A stretch of 27,500 bases of DNA from Plasmodium brasilianum (GCF_023973825.1 NC_090116.1:695001-722500), one strand, 5' to 3'. Counted from the first letter of the stretch, positions 1-11,307 are shown. The notes: a model not told the origin generated them from the sequence alone. Translations and numbers: made by a program.

Positions 1-513
1 CTGCGCAATGTTTTACCCCTACCTACCCCCTGCTGCTTTTATAAAGCGTATGACCCTTCTCTTCATTTTCTGTTCAACATGTCTAAACGTATGTTTCCCT
101 TTCACTCAAAGAATGTACGATTAGACAGGTTTATCTCAAACTTTTTTGATGAAAAAATTTGCAAAAATTTAATTTTCCCTTACTGCCGTCACTACTTCGG
201 TTTCTCACCTCGGCATGTGTTTATGCGGTAAAGACAAAAACGAAAAACATGAAATAAGAAGAGAAGTATTTATAATTCCACTTGACGTACAACATTATAT
301 TTATTAATTTTAATTCTCTTTGATTATCGTTTGACTTTATTTGCATTTTTCATAGCTCCTACTTTTCGAACTTTCTGGAAAAAATAAAAGAAAAGAAGTC
401 AATTGTAAAAGCAATTATTTCCCCTGATAAAAACAATGCCCTCCCTTACACAAAAAAAAGAAAAATTTTTACATTTCGAGGTGGAAATATATTATTAACA
501 AGGTAAGGTAAAA
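1..513. other. Left-edge intergenic / 5' flank of the first gene
   Basis: No open frame with coding character was found on either strand. The stretch is AT-rich with A and T runs and ends in a short leader before the ATG at 514. It probably holds the promoter and 5' UTR of the gene at 514-2586. Its first 60 bases are richer in C and may be the edge of something to the left, but nothing recognisable is visible. Confidence 0.5.
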
Positions 514-2586
514 ATGGTTAATGAAGAAACAGCATGTTCATCATATGAAGCGTTATTATGTATTTCCCGTTTTTCTTTAATCCATTTTTTTAGAAAACTT
601 CGAGAATACTTAGATCTAAGCGGTAACGTCCAATTGACAGAGGAAACAAAAAATTTGCGCCTCACGTGTAGCAAGGGTCGAGTGAAGGTACAATGTACAG
701 AATGCGTTGTGTGCTTTTGTTCGGGAGTTTATTTATGTGTGTATGTTGTCTGCTGCGTCTTCATTCTTATGTACTGCTAGCTTATGCATCCAGTTACCTG
801 GACATTCCCACACGTTATGTAATCCTTCTATTTCTAACCCCTTTGTATATTCCTTTTTTGACTGAACTTATTTAGGTGCTCATAGGACGAGACGTCGTAA
901 AATTCGGTGAAGTAGTCTTTTGTGGTAACCCACTGGAGTTGAAGCGAATTCTAAAAAAAGCCAAATTTGATAACACAAACAAAGATATTATAATAAAATA
1001 CTTATTTAATTTTTGTTCAAAAAAAATTAAAATAACAAATGTTTGTTTTAAGAAGAACGTCCTGCCCCTTTCTCATTCGCTGGTAATAATTTTTTTTTTT
1101 TTGTCCGTCTTCTTCAGGGGTACACAAGATTGAACTATGCGTTTGGGTATACATCCGTATGTACATGCTTACGCACATACATATATGTATATATGAATAC
1201 ATGTACATCTGTACACATACATATACATGTAAGTGTTCATATGTACACGTGTGCTGAGTGTGCCCACACTGAACCATGCTTTCTTTTCACATAGGAATCC
1301 TTACTGTTAGTTAAAGAAAATCATAAAAACAAAATAATGTCCATGCTATATGACAGTAATATTTTTCCACATTTCAAAAGAAACGAACAAGTAAAAATTC
1401 TTTCACAAGAAGATATATTCGAAACGAAGTAAGCGATATACATTATTTGTAGTAACTGTTATTGTTATTGTTGTAACTGCAAAAATGCGTATATTTTTTT
1501 TTTTTGTAATATTGTTTGTTTTTCCGCTTTGCCGTTTTGTCGTTTTTCCCTTTTGCCCTTTTAACTACACAATTTCACATGATATTTTTCCTTCCCTCTG
1601 TCCCCATGCTGCTTCATTTGAAGCTTAAGATTTCTGAGCTCAGCAACGGATGAACAAGAATCTGAACGTGAAATAAATTCATTCCTTCGAAACGTTCTGA
1701 ACATAAAAGAAAAACCTGACTTGGTACATAAAAATAAAATAAAATAAAATAATAGTTTTAATTATAATGATAAATTTCGTTTTAATTTTAATTTAAAAGT
1801 GTGCGTGCGTGTGATGAAGCTGAGTTGCTGTTTTTCATTTCCAAAATAGCTACTCCTTTTGGAGATGAAACAAGTGAGGGGACTACCCATATGGCGGTAT
1901 GTTGTATCTTTTCACTACATACCCATGCGCCATGTGTTCCCCCATCTGAGTGAAGCTTCACTATAACGTTATTCCCACAAGGCAGCCCCTTCAGTGATGC
2001 TTTCATCATATATTCTACCTTTCGTGTTCCTTTATTTTCTTTCTCATCTCATTGCTTACCCCATTGCTTACCCCATTGCTTACCCCATTGCTTACCCCAT
2101 TGCTTGTCCCACTGCTCCATCTTTGACGTTTTCCCTTCTGCAGGTCGTGAGCAATTGCTATACTGTCTTTCCCCATAACGACAATTTTGACGAAAAAGTC
2201 AAAAAATTGATTCAAAAAAAATGCAAAAACTTAAAAATTTTTTGGACCTTTTCCTTTTTCAAGGACCTCGAGTTCTGCTTAAGTGAAGCCGAAAAATTTT
2301 GTGAGAAGTATGGCGGTACGGCTCACTTGGAAATGAGTCACAGCGGCACGCGTTCACACGTAAGTGCATATGTGCATAAGTAAATACGTACACACATATA
2401 TGCTTGTACTATTATTGAATATATTCCTATGCCCATTTTTTCATCATAATGTTCCCATTTTAATGCGCCATTAGCATCTTTATACATTTTTTATTATTAT
2501 TTATTTTTTATTTTTTTTTGCCATTCACATATCAGAAAATATATATGATGAAAATACCCGAGAAGAGGCCCTCTGAGCTGCCTTAA
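514..2586 (+). CDS. Spliced conserved-looking protein of unknown function (about 315 aa)
   Basis: I do not recognise this protein. I built the model from splice signals: exons 514-687, 876-1082, 1295-1428, 1630-1723, 1825-1896, 2144-2359 and 2536-2586. All junctions keep one reading frame and end at TAA 2584-2586. Donors include GTACAA, GTAATA, GTAAGC, GTACAT, GTATGT and GTAAGT; acceptors are TAG, AAG and CAG, except GAG before exon 5. The product is soluble with no signal peptide or membrane helix. It is rich in Lys/Glu/Phe, with a helical C-terminal part (SEAEKFCEKYGG near residue 280) and a short tail KIYMMKIPEKRPSELP. Exon 5 is the weak point: skipping it, or using 1850-1873 (TAG acceptor, GTGAGG donor), also preserves the frame. 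The existence of the gene is well supported by consistent phases over six junctions; the function is open. Confidence 0.75.
2049..2110 (+). repeat. 12-bp tandem repeat inside an intron
   Basis: About five copies of a unit close to TTGCTTACCCCA sit in the fifth intron of the gene at 514-2586, about 35 bases upstream of the acceptor at 2143. They read as a pyrimidine-rich minisatellite and would be spliced out. An open frame across them (repeating AYPI) is a by-product of the 12-bp period. Confidence 0.85.
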
Positions 2587-2768
2587 TTCCGAGGATGAAA
2601 TTTTTAAAAACGTTAAATATAACGTTTTGACATAGTGTTGTATGCTCATTATATGTGTTGTACTAAGTGCTTCGTACTTTGTTGCATTTGCCGTGCTGCA
2701 TTATATTTTCTCCAATTTGTTCTATTTTGCTTCATTTTGTTATATTATATTATTTTATATTATATATT

Positions 2769-2893
<125 letters not shown>

Positions 2894-3009
2894 CCCATTG
2901 CTTCTCCTGTTTACTTTTTCAAAAGTTACAGCATGTTGCATCCGTTTTATATGTACCATTCATGTATTCCTTCATCGGTATATTCTGTCATTTGATTTAA
3001 TATAAAAAT

Positions 3010-5010
3010 ATGTTATGTAGGTATAAGCATGTTTGTTCTACTGCTTGTATTGTATTCTTGTTACTGGTAAATGGCAGGGCTTACTCTTACTATGTAACGA
3101 AAATGAAGATGCCTACAAAAATGACTACAAAAATGAGAACGAGAACGAAAACGAGAACGAGAATGAGAACGAGAATGAGAATGAGAACGAGAACAAGAAC
3201 GGACAATTCGTGCGTTCCGAAAATTATTAAGCGAAATGTAGAATTAAAAGCACTAGTTGAAAAGCCGCAGATCGACAACAACATAATAAATTATTTTAAA
3301 GATATTAGAGGCGAATTCCCCTTCTATCAAAAAAAAAAGGATTGCCCTGTTTACTTTGACAGCGCGGCAACTACACACAAGCCCTCCTGCGTAATTCGGG
3401 TAATCACAAACGCGGAAAAAATGCAGAAAAAATGTATGCACCTGTGAATATGTATTTGCTCGCATAAACTTGATTGTATGTGTGCCCATTTGTGCCTCTG
3501 AAAAAATGCGCAAATATTTTACCTTACTTGTTCATGCATTTTTGTAACATTTTTCAATTTTTTTTTTTTATTTTCTTCCCTTTTTCATTCATTAATTCGC
3601 TCGCTCGATCGCTCAATCGCTCAATCGCTCGTCCGTTTGTTTGTTCATTTATGCATTTTCCTATTTGCTCGTTCGCATACTTGTCCCTTTTCCTTATGCT
3701 AGAAAATAGAGCACTTTTACTCAAGCGAGAATTCCAACATCCACCGTGGCATTTACAAACTCAGCCGCGAAGCAACGAACAGCTACGAGCATGTGCGAAA
3801 AATAGTAAAGGATTACATCAATTGTGATAGCGCACAAGAAATAGTGTTCACCAATGGTGCAACATATGGACTGAATTTAGTGTGTAACATGCTTATGGAT
3901 AAAGTTATAATGGAAATTGAAGACGAAATTTATATAAGCTATTTAGAGCATCACTCAAATATTATTCCATGGCAAGAAGAAATAAAAAAAAGAAAAAAAG
4001 GAAAATTAAAATATATACCTTTAAAAACAAGTGGATATGTTAATATAAAAAAGATGGAAAAAATTGTAAGTAGTAAAATGAAAGTAGTATCAATAAGTCA
4101 TGTTTCCAATGTATTAGGCAATATACAAAATGTTAGCAGACTTATAAAAAAAATAAAAAAAAAAAATCCTAATATTATCGTAATAATTGATGCATCTCAA
4201 AGTTTTGCACATTTAAAATATGATATAAAAAAAATGATACAAAATAAGTGCAATCCTGATATATTAATTGCATCAGGCCATAAATTTTGCGCATCATTAG
4301 GTAGCGGTTTTATTTATATAAAAAAATCCTTAACATGTTCATATAAATTTAAGCCACTCTTATATGGAAGTAATATAATAACACAAGTGAAAAAATATAA
4401 ATCAAAATTTGTCTCTTCCCCTCAACTTTTTGAAACTGGCACACAAAACATTGCTGCCATTTTGTCTATGGGTGTTTCTCTTCTATTTTTGAAAAAAATT
4501 CAAAAAAATTATTCTTATATATATGAAATGTATTTGTACGATTTGCTCATTTACTACTTGAATAAATTCCTTAAAGATAAATTAATACAACTCCCGTGGA
4601 CAGTTCAATCTTCTCTCAATTGCAATCATAACACAGATTATACTAACCACAGCATAGGAAAACCACATGACCATCATGTTAAGGAACAAGTAGAAAAAAA
4701 TTCCAATCCATCTTCACTTGATTTCAAGATTTACATTCATAACAGTAGAAAGGTACGACGAAAAAAAATTGGAATACTACCTCTATGGTCTGACAGTTTT
4801 TCCTCCTTCGATTTAGTTACATTTCTAGATTTTAAAAATATATGTATAAGGTCAGGACACCACTGTGCATCCTTATTACATCATTACTTTTTAAAAATAC
4901 CTGAAAGCTCAAGGATATCCATTTTTTTTTATAACACACCAGAGGAAGTACATTACTTAGCTGAGCAGATTGCTGCAGTAGCACTCATGCTCAATGAATT
5001 AAAAAGGTAA
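3010..5010 (+). CDS. sufS: Cysteine desulfurase SufS, apicoplast-targeted
   Basis: Class V aminotransferase-fold PLP enzyme that takes sulfur from cysteine for SUF-pathway Fe-S cluster assembly, which in Plasmodium takes place in the apicoplast. Exons are 3010-3399 and 3703-5010 (donor GTAATC, acceptor TAG), giving 565 aa. The join restores the family segment DSAATTHKPS...NSNIHRGIYKLS. Visible landmarks: EHHSNIIPW (about 212-220), PLP-contacting SHVSNVLG (His about 263), DASQSFAH (Asp about 293), Schiff-base lysine in SGHKFCAS (about 324), FETGTQN, and catalytic cysteine in RSGHHCAS (about 518). An in-frame TAA at 2998-3000 fixes the start. Residues 1-25 form a hydrophobic signal peptide, followed by a strongly basic Lys/Arg/Thr transit region, the bipartite pattern of apicoplast import. 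The protein is about 160 aa longer than bacterial SufS because of this leader and a His/Asn-rich insert near residues 430-475. Identity is very secure; plastid location is inferred. Confidence 0.96.
3126..3200 (+). repeat. GAGAAC/GAGAAT hexanucleotide repeat in the SufS transit peptide
   Basis: Degenerate 6-bp units (GAGAAC, GAAAAC, GAGAAT) are tandemly repeated within exon 1 of sufS. In the sufS frame they encode alternating Arg/Lys and Thr/Met (RTRTKTRTRMRT), so the repeat supplies the positive charge of the transit peptide. In another frame the same DNA would give Glu-Asn repeats, and the opposite strand gives Val/Leu/Ile runs, which are shadows. Confidence 0.85.
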
Positions 5011-5707
5011 ATTTTATGCCGCCAAAAATGGGGAAAAAATTATGTACACGTTCATATGCACCTTCCCAAAGAGCACCCATGGATGCGTAGTTAAGAGCGC
5101 GTGAAACGATAGAGATATTACGTATGTTGAAGAAAAAAAGGAAGAAATATAGCATAGAGTTGCATAAAGCGGCGCAACATAACGCGGCATAGAGTGGAAC
5201 ACCACAATGAACCCCCGTAACCATAATAATTTTTTTAATTTTCGCGTGCAACAGTACCCTGGTGCTTACACTTATTTGTCGTTACGCGTGCGTGCATGTA
5301 GTAATATACAGCTTGTCTCAACGCCCTTTCACGCGATTCCTTGTTGTTTTCTCATTTTTCTCATTCATTTTTTATTTTATTGTATTTCATCGTATTATAT
5401 CATATTTCATCATCTTATATCATACTTCATCTTATACTTCATCATCTCATATCATACTTCATCTTATACTTCATCATCTCATATCATACTTCATCTTATA
5501 CTTCATCATCTCATATCATACTTCATCTTATACTTCATCATCTCATATCATACTTCATCTTATACTTCATCATATTTCGTTTTATTTTATCATATATCAT
5601 TGAATTATATTTTATTATATTCCAGTATACTTCATACAGTTTTGTTCTCCTTTATATTAAGCTGCATTATATCACATTCATTTTTTTTTTTTTTTTTTTT
5701 TTTTTTT

Positions 5708-5741
<34 letters not shown>

Positions 5742-5998
5742 TTTTGTTGTGAGCGCATGACGCTATTTGCCTTCATGTGTTCTACTGCCTCCATAATTTG
5801 TTAAAGTGATATTGAAATGTAACTACTCTAGCAATGTATTATTGTTTCGTTTATCTATTATTTTATATTTGTATATATATATATATATACTTAATTTTTT
5901 TTTTCTTTTTATTCGCATTTTGCTTCGTTTTATTACTTCTTTGCCTTATTTTCATCCATTTTTTTTCTTTTGTTTTGTTTTGTTTTTAACCCTACGGT
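5011..5998. other. Intergenic region between sufS and the 1162-aa gene
   Basis: No convincing gene was found. It contains the sufS 3' UTR, a 32-bp tandem repeat at 5421-5575, two adjacent poly-T tracts near 5682-5740, and the presumed promoter and leader of the gene starting at 5999. Open frames here encode only repetitive Ser/Ile/Leu/Phe strings produced by the repeats. Confidence 0.6.
5421..5575 (+). repeat. 32-bp tandem repeat, about five copies
   Basis: Copies start at 5421, 5453, 5485, 5517 and 5549, a constant 32-base step. Each holds CATACTTCATC followed by TTATACTTCATCATCTCATAT, and copies are nearly identical. The unit contains an internal near-duplication of TACTTCATC. Because 32 is not a multiple of three, all three forward frames stay open through it, which explains several spurious open frames. 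Confidence 0.9.
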
Positions 5999-8900
5999 AT
6001 GCGTATTATGGCCACACACCCCTATAGCCTGAAACTGTTAAACACCTCAATAAAAAGAAAAGTAAAAAACGTTGAGGTATTTAAATCTAATAATTCCCTT
6101 TACACAAAGTTCAAGGGGTTAAGTAAAAAGTGTGAGAGAGAAATAAATAAGGAAATAATTACTTTGAGAAGCTATTTATTTAAAAAAGATGAAGCATATT
6201 TAAATGAAAAGGACATCAGCAAAATACTTAACAAAATTATTAAAAAAAAAATTACGAATGAATATATATGGAATAGTATAAAAAACTTAATTTTCAAATT
6301 TAATTTGAAATGTTTACACAATAGTTTGGACATATCATCTTGTGTACAAAATAACAACGTTTTGGTTAGCCCAAACAAAGTAGTAGGAAATTACAATAAA
6401 AATTTTGACCACATAAATGTGTATTTACTGGCTATAGCTATACAAACTTCAAATAAGAGAAGTGCTTGTTTGTTTAATTTCCTTTTTTCCTATTTGACAT
6501 GTTTTTGTGCAAATATTGAACCAAGGCACTTCCTCCATATATTCTTGGTGCTAGTAAAAAACACATATCGCGATTTAAAGTTAGATCAAGCAGAGGAAAA
6601 AAAAAAGATATGCTACAAGGGGGCAAGTGATGTTTGCATTAGTAATAGTTACTCACGAAATGATACTTCCACGAACTACTACCCTCCTGTTGAGCAAAGA
6701 TATAAGGACAAAATTATCATCTCCCAAAAAAAATTCATACAACTCTTAACACATTACTGTACTGACAATATAAATTTTTTTTCCTTTAATGAAATAGGTT
6801 TAATATGTGAAGCGCTTTGCCATTTTTCCCTAAAAGAAAATCCATTCGTCGAATATTGGAATAGTTTCCTCTTTTACACCTTCGAAGTGAGCTCAAAAAA
6901 GGGAGTCAAAAATGTGTGCAGAGTGGAAAATAGTGAAAATAGAGGAAGTAGTGTAAATAGTGAAAATAGAGGAAGTAGTGTAAATAGTGAAATTAGTGGA
7001 AGTAGTGTAAATAGTGAAATTAGTGGGAGTAGTGTAAATAGTGAAATTAGTGGAAGTAGTGTAAATAGTGAAATTAGTGGAAGTAGTGTAAATAGTGAAA
7101 TTAGTGGAAGTAGTGTAAATAGTGAAATTAGTGGAAGTAGTGTAAATAGTGAAAATACTGGAAGTAATGAAAACGGTAAAAACAGCAAAAACAGCAAAAA
7201 CAGCAAAAACAGCAAAAACAGCAAAAACAGCAAAAACAACAGAAATCATGAAAACGATAAAAATAACAACTGTAAAAATAGTGCAAATTATTGCTCAACG
7301 TTATGCACGGACAATAATATTTTAACAAAAAAATATGAACGTTCAGAATTATTTACAAAAAGGAAAAGAGCAAAAAATTATGAAAATCGCACGTGTAGTA
7401 ATATTCATTATGACAAATTTGTAGAACTGAATGGAAGAAATGTACTAAGTATTCTTAAATATATTCTTAGTTATCGTAATTTATTTCCAGACATTATATA
7501 CATAGGAAGTAAGCTCAAGAAAATTTTTTTTAATATTAACCTTGATACAAATTTACATGAATGTTCAGAAATTTTATATCACTTTAAATGTATAAATGAG
7601 CTAAGCATAACATATTTGAAAGAAAAAATAAATTTGTATGAATATCAATTTAAAGACGAATTTATAAATTCTTATTATTTACAATGTCTTTTAAAAATAG
7701 CTCACCTGTATTCCTACGAACAGTTATCTAGTCATATTCCATTTTTAAATATATTTTTACACAATATACATAAATTTTCAACAGAAAATGCATGTTCGTT
7801 ACTCGGATTGATATTTAAAAGTTATGAGTATAGTTCATATAACAATTCTGCTCCAAAGTTAAATGCTACCAACAGTAGGAAAATGTGCGTAAGGAGTGCC
7901 ATTGGGTGGGACACAAATTGCACTGTCCAAACTTACTACAATCACTCCCATAACGACCTTTTCGTGAAGAATACCTTTTTACACAACTCTGTCTGTTCCT
8001 CTACACACGAAAATTGTCAATCAGTATTTCATTTAAATCAGTTTCGTGGAATTAAAGAAAGTGCATGTTTCTTTAACCCCAATTGGGTGAATGCCCCACC
8101 GAATAGTGAAAAAAAAGAAAAACTAACAGGGAATCGAACAAACAGGAATAGTACTGTTTTATTTAATGATGCTTCTTCATATGATTACAATAAGCTGCTG
8201 CTTAGTCTTCTCTCTACGCTGTGCTATACATGTAGCGAAATAACTAATATTATTTCATACAAAGAAATTCTTTTTTTATGTGAAATATTGAGTACACAAC
8301 TCTTCGTTCCTAATTCAGTGCTTACCAGTATATACAATCGAATATGTAATGATATAGAAAAAGGTAAATTTTATCATACTGACATATCCATACAACAATT
8401 AGAGTACTTATTTTTCATTGCTTGTTTTATATATGACAATAATTTTGAAAATACAAAGCTACTAAGATGTTTAATAAACTTATTTTTAAATAAAAATAAA
8501 GAAGTATCCTCATTAAGATATATGAATATTTATGCATTTTATTTGTTGACATTGAAAAAAGCAAGTATCTTCATTCCGCCGAAATATTTTAATTTCGTAC
8601 TGCAAAATATTACACTACTCAACTATTCGATGCTTTATAACAATCTTTTAATTTATTTTTTAAAATGTTCAAAAAGGAACTATAAACATATTGTAAGCGA
8701 AAGGACAATAGAAGAAGCAGAAAAAAGGAGATATACAAGAGGTGGATACAAAATGGGTGGATACAAAATGGGTGGATACAAAAAGGGTGAATACAAAAAG
8801 GGTGAATACAAAAAGGGTGAATACAAAAAGGGTGAATACAAAAAGGGTGAATACTACAAGGGTGGATACTACAAGGGAGATAAAAAGAAGAAGTATATAG

Positions 8901-9487
8901 ACATTCCTTCCTTCAAAAAACTAACAACACATTATGCGTTAACATCTCCTAAACATAAAATGAATGCGCTTGTTTTTAATGAAAAATGCTTTAACACTGA
9001 GCTTCTTAAAATTTTTTTGTATCTGTGGAATATTACTTCCTCTAGGCCTGGGAGGAAAATACTTGATTTATTAGTTGTATTAAATATGTTTTATGATGAT
9101 ATAAATATACGTTACTACCTACTCAACAGTTGTACACTTAAAAAAATAAAACGTTATGTACACCTATTGGCAGGAAAAATGGATAAACGATTTGTTGTTT
9201 TCTGTAAAGATAAAATAAGAAAAAAAATCATTCATTTTGATTTAGACAAACTCCAAAAGATTAGCAGTAACGCACATTTAAGAGATAATAATAATATACA
9301 ACAAAAAAACGATTTATCAAAATTAGAAAAAATTAAAGAGAGCGAAAATTACCTACTAAATGATTATAAGCACAAGAAAAATATTGCTATTATAAAGGAT
9401 GTGAAAAATGCTAAGTTGGCCAAGTATTTTACAAATTGCAAAAGGGGTGCACCCGTTCAACAATTTTTGTCCATATATTGCGAATAG
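5999..9487 (+). CDS. Large single-exon protein of unknown function with tandem-repeat inserts (1162 aa)
   Basis: An uninterrupted 1162-codon frame from ATG 5999 to TAG 9485-9487, clearly a real gene. A second Met lies at codon 4. The first 25 residues are basic and lack acidic residues, compatible with an organellar leader, which is inference only. The bulk is predicted helical, with many short Leu/Ile/Tyr/Asn-rich segments (for example near 130-190, 480-620, 740-880 and 1000-1060). That organisation recalls the degenerate helical-repeat organellar RNA-binding proteins (FASTK/RAP/HPR-like) of apicomplexans, but I see no RAP domain at the C-terminus and cannot claim the family. Three low-complexity inserts interrupt it: NSEISGSSV repeats (about 311-382), KNS repeats (about 394-414), and GEYKK repeats (about 915-959). 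It runs toward the oppositely oriented eIF3i gene. Confidence 0.9.
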   Translation: MRIMATHPYSLKLLNTSIKRKVKNVEVFKSNNSLYTKFKGLSKKCEREINKEIITLRSYLFKKDEAYLNEKDISKILNKIIKKKITNEYIWNSIKNLIFKFNLKCLHNSLDISSCVQNNNVLVSPNKVVGNYNKNFDHINVYLLAIAIQTSNKRSACLFNFLFSYLTCFCANIEPRHFLHIFLVLVKNTYRDLKLDQAEEKKKICYKGASDVCISNSYSRNDTSTNYYPPVEQRYKDKIIISQKKFIQLLTHYCTDNINFFSFNEIGLICEALCHFSLKENPFVEYWNSFLFYTFEVSSKKGVKNVCRVENSENRGSSVNSENRGSSVNSEISGSSVNSEISGSSVNSEISGSSVNSEISGSSVNSEISGSSVNSEISGSSVNSENTGSNENGKNSKNSKNSKNSKNSKNSKNNRNHENDKNNNCKNSANYCSTLCTDNNILTKKYERSELFTKRKRAKNYENRTCSNIHYDKFVELNGRNVLSILKYILSYRNLFPDIIYIGSKLKKIFFNINLDTNLHECSEILYHFKCINELSITYLKEKINLYEYQFKDEFINSYYLQCLLKIAHLYSYEQLSSHIPFLNIFLHNIHKFSTENACSLLGLIFKSYEYSSYNNSAPKLNATNSRKMCVRSAIGWDTNCTVQTYYNHSHNDLFVKNTFLHNSVCSSTHENCQSVFHLNQFRGIKESACFFNPNWVNAPPNSEKKEKLTGNRTNRNSTVLFNDASSYDYNKLLLSLLSTLCYTCSEITNIISYKEILFLCEILSTQLFVPNSVLTSIYNRICNDIEKGKFYHTDISIQQLEYLFFIACFIYDNNFENTKLLRCLINLFLNKNKEVSSLRYMNIYAFYLLTLKKASIFIPPKYFNFVLQNITLLNYSMLYNNLLIYFLKCSKRNYKHIVSERTIEEAEKRRYTRGGYKMGGYKMGGYKKGEYKKGEYKKGEYKKGEYKKGEYYKGGYYKGDKKKKYIDIPSFKKLTTHYALTSPKHKMNALVFNEKCFNTELLKIFLYLWNITSSRPGRKILDLLVVLNMFYDDINIRYYLLNSCTLKKIKRYVHLLAGKMDKRFVVFCKDKIRKKIIHFDLDKLQKISSNAHLRDNNNIQQKNDLSKLEKIKESENYLLNDYKHKKNIAIIKDVKNAKLAKYFTNCKRGAPVQQFLSIYCE
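6929..7144 (+). repeat. 27-bp coding tandem repeat, eight copies (NSEISGSSV)
   Basis: Eight in-frame 9-residue units: two of NSENRGSSV, then six of NSEISGSSV, then a degenerate ninth (NSENTGSN). Copies 3-8 are almost identical at DNA level, indicating recent expansion. It lies between two conserved-looking helical segments of the 1162-aa protein. Antisense frames through it also stay open and are shadows. Confidence 0.93.
7178..7240 (+). repeat. 9-bp coding repeat (KNS)n
   Basis: Seven consecutive AAAAACAGC-type units encode KNS six times and then KNN, leading into an Asn/Lys-rich tail. It directly follows the 27-bp repeat, so two unrelated microsatellites occupy one protein loop. Confidence 0.9.
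8741..8875 (+). repeat. 15-bp coding tandem repeat, nine copies (GEYKK)
   Basis: Units in order: GGYKM twice, GGYKK, GEYKK four times, GEYYK, GGYYK. The edge copies have diverged while the centre is homogeneous, typical of slippage or unequal exchange. The encoded segment is Gly/Tyr/Lys-rich and strongly basic. Confidence 0.93.
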
Positions 9488-10437
9488 AAATACGCACAAA
9501 AAGGGGGATGATCGGAGAAAAAGGATCAACTGAGTTTGAACACATCCATGTAAGGACGACCTCGTATGATCGGTCCCCTATGTGTATGATTATGTATCCG
9601 TGGAAAAAATAAGCGAAAAAAAAAAAAAAAAAAAAAAGTATTCCAAATGTACATACGCTGCTAATGCGAATACTAATATTAATACTAATGCCCCTCGTGT
9701 ACTGGGATTACGCTGAAGGAACAGTCAAACGTATTGACGCTTAAGCTGTAAGCAATACATTGACAACGTCAAACTACATACATGTTCATGTTATATACTC
9801 CGCGCTCTAAATACGTTAAAAAATGCAGGGTTTATATTAAATTTTTTTACACATTAAATGGGTTGGAAAATACAAGTTTTTAAAGTTATATGGAGTTGTA
9901 AATTAAAAAGAGACAAATAAAAATGAAAAGTGAGAGGTGCTTGCCCATGCAGCAATGGCATCCCAAAAAACGTGTACAAGGTAAAGGTGTATAAAAACAA
10001 ATTTCTTACTTTCATAACACTTGGGAGTCTTCCATTTTTTGCATTTTTAACCTTTACACTTTTCCATTTTTTAATTTTTTTTTTTTTTTAATTAATCAAA
10101 TTAAAAATGTAGTGGCGTATTTTCCCAATCATTTATTACCATTTCTCACGTATTTTTTTTTTTTTTTTCCTTTTTTTTGAAAAAAAAAACAATCCAAATG
10201 CTGCTTCATTTTTTCACCTTATTATGCCCAATTTATATTTCGATTTTTTAATATTCCGCTATTTTGAAAATCTTAACTTTGTTGCTACTTTAAAAATAAA
10301 TTATTTCTCCATCAATTTAGCAGAGCGATGCATAAAAGGGGTGGAAGAGCATGCGCACGTGTTTGTTTAACACAGATTTGTCCCTCGTTCATTTCCAATG
10401 GACCATGGTCCCTCGCTTGGTACGCTACTTCAAAAGA
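9488..10437. other. Convergent intergenic region between the 1162-aa gene and eIF3i
   Basis: Both flanking genes end here, so this is shared 3' UTR and terminator space. It is AT-rich with A and T runs (for example near 9620 and 10160-10190). I see no open frame with coding character and no structured RNA. Confidence 0.6.
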
Positions 10438-11307
10438 CTAATCATATTTCCCTATAAAATAATCCTTATCAAAATGATATATTCTTGCAAATCCGTCTTC
10501 ACCCCCTGAAACGAAACCATCTCCGTGTGGTAAAAATTTAATAGAATGTACAGTACCGAAATGTCCTTTAACACTGCCTAGCTCATTTGCATGTATTATA
10601 TCATAAAGCAGAGTTTGAAACTTTCCCTCTCCTGTAGCAGTCGTGGTAACATGTTCAGCTGCTTGACCACCTGCTAGGATAATATGATTTTTTGGATTAT
10701 TTTCACTTTTAAACAATGGGGATATATCACATGTATTTAAAGGTCTATCAGCTTTATATTCATTTATAATTTCAAAATTTATAGCATCCCTCAGGGTTGC
10801 TGTTCCATCTGTTGATGAACTCAACATGATCATCCTATCTTTATCAAAAGCTAAATTTGTAACCTCTTTTGAATGAGCTTGGAATTTATTCATTTGGTGA
10901 CCATCCTCAGCATTCCATATTACTATTTCCCCATTTTCATGTGCTGATAAAATTATTTTATCAAAAAAACACCACCTCACTTGTATGCACCTACTCTCAT
11001 GTTCTTGTTTCCATATCAATGTATCACTTTTTAAATCATATAATTTAATAAATCTTTTATGGTCAGCTTTTAACCTATCATTTGCTACAACTATTTTATT
11101 CTGATCTAATGGATTTTTATTAAACTCAACAAATCGCACAGGACCGCTCTCTTCAATAACTTTTAAAGTTTCTCCTGTGTACACGTCAAATATATAAACT
11201 TTATTAGCTGCAGATGAGCATACTATTCTTTTGCTATCGTAAGTAACATCCGAATTATACACAGCCCCGCTGCACTCGTACAGGCCTAAAGGATGTGAAT
11301 ACCAAAG

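Noticed and set aside
5421..5575. Regularly spaced repeats considered as a CRISPR-like array (also 12312-12428 and 23562-23745)
   Set aside because: There are no unique spacers; units are directly adjacent, and the genome is clearly eukaryotic.
6874..7328. Reverse-strand frames with SLFTLLPLI, YTTSTNFTI and CCFCCF repeats
   Set aside because: They are antisense readings of the 27-bp and 9-bp repeats of the 1162-aa gene; repeat periods divisible by three keep all frames open.
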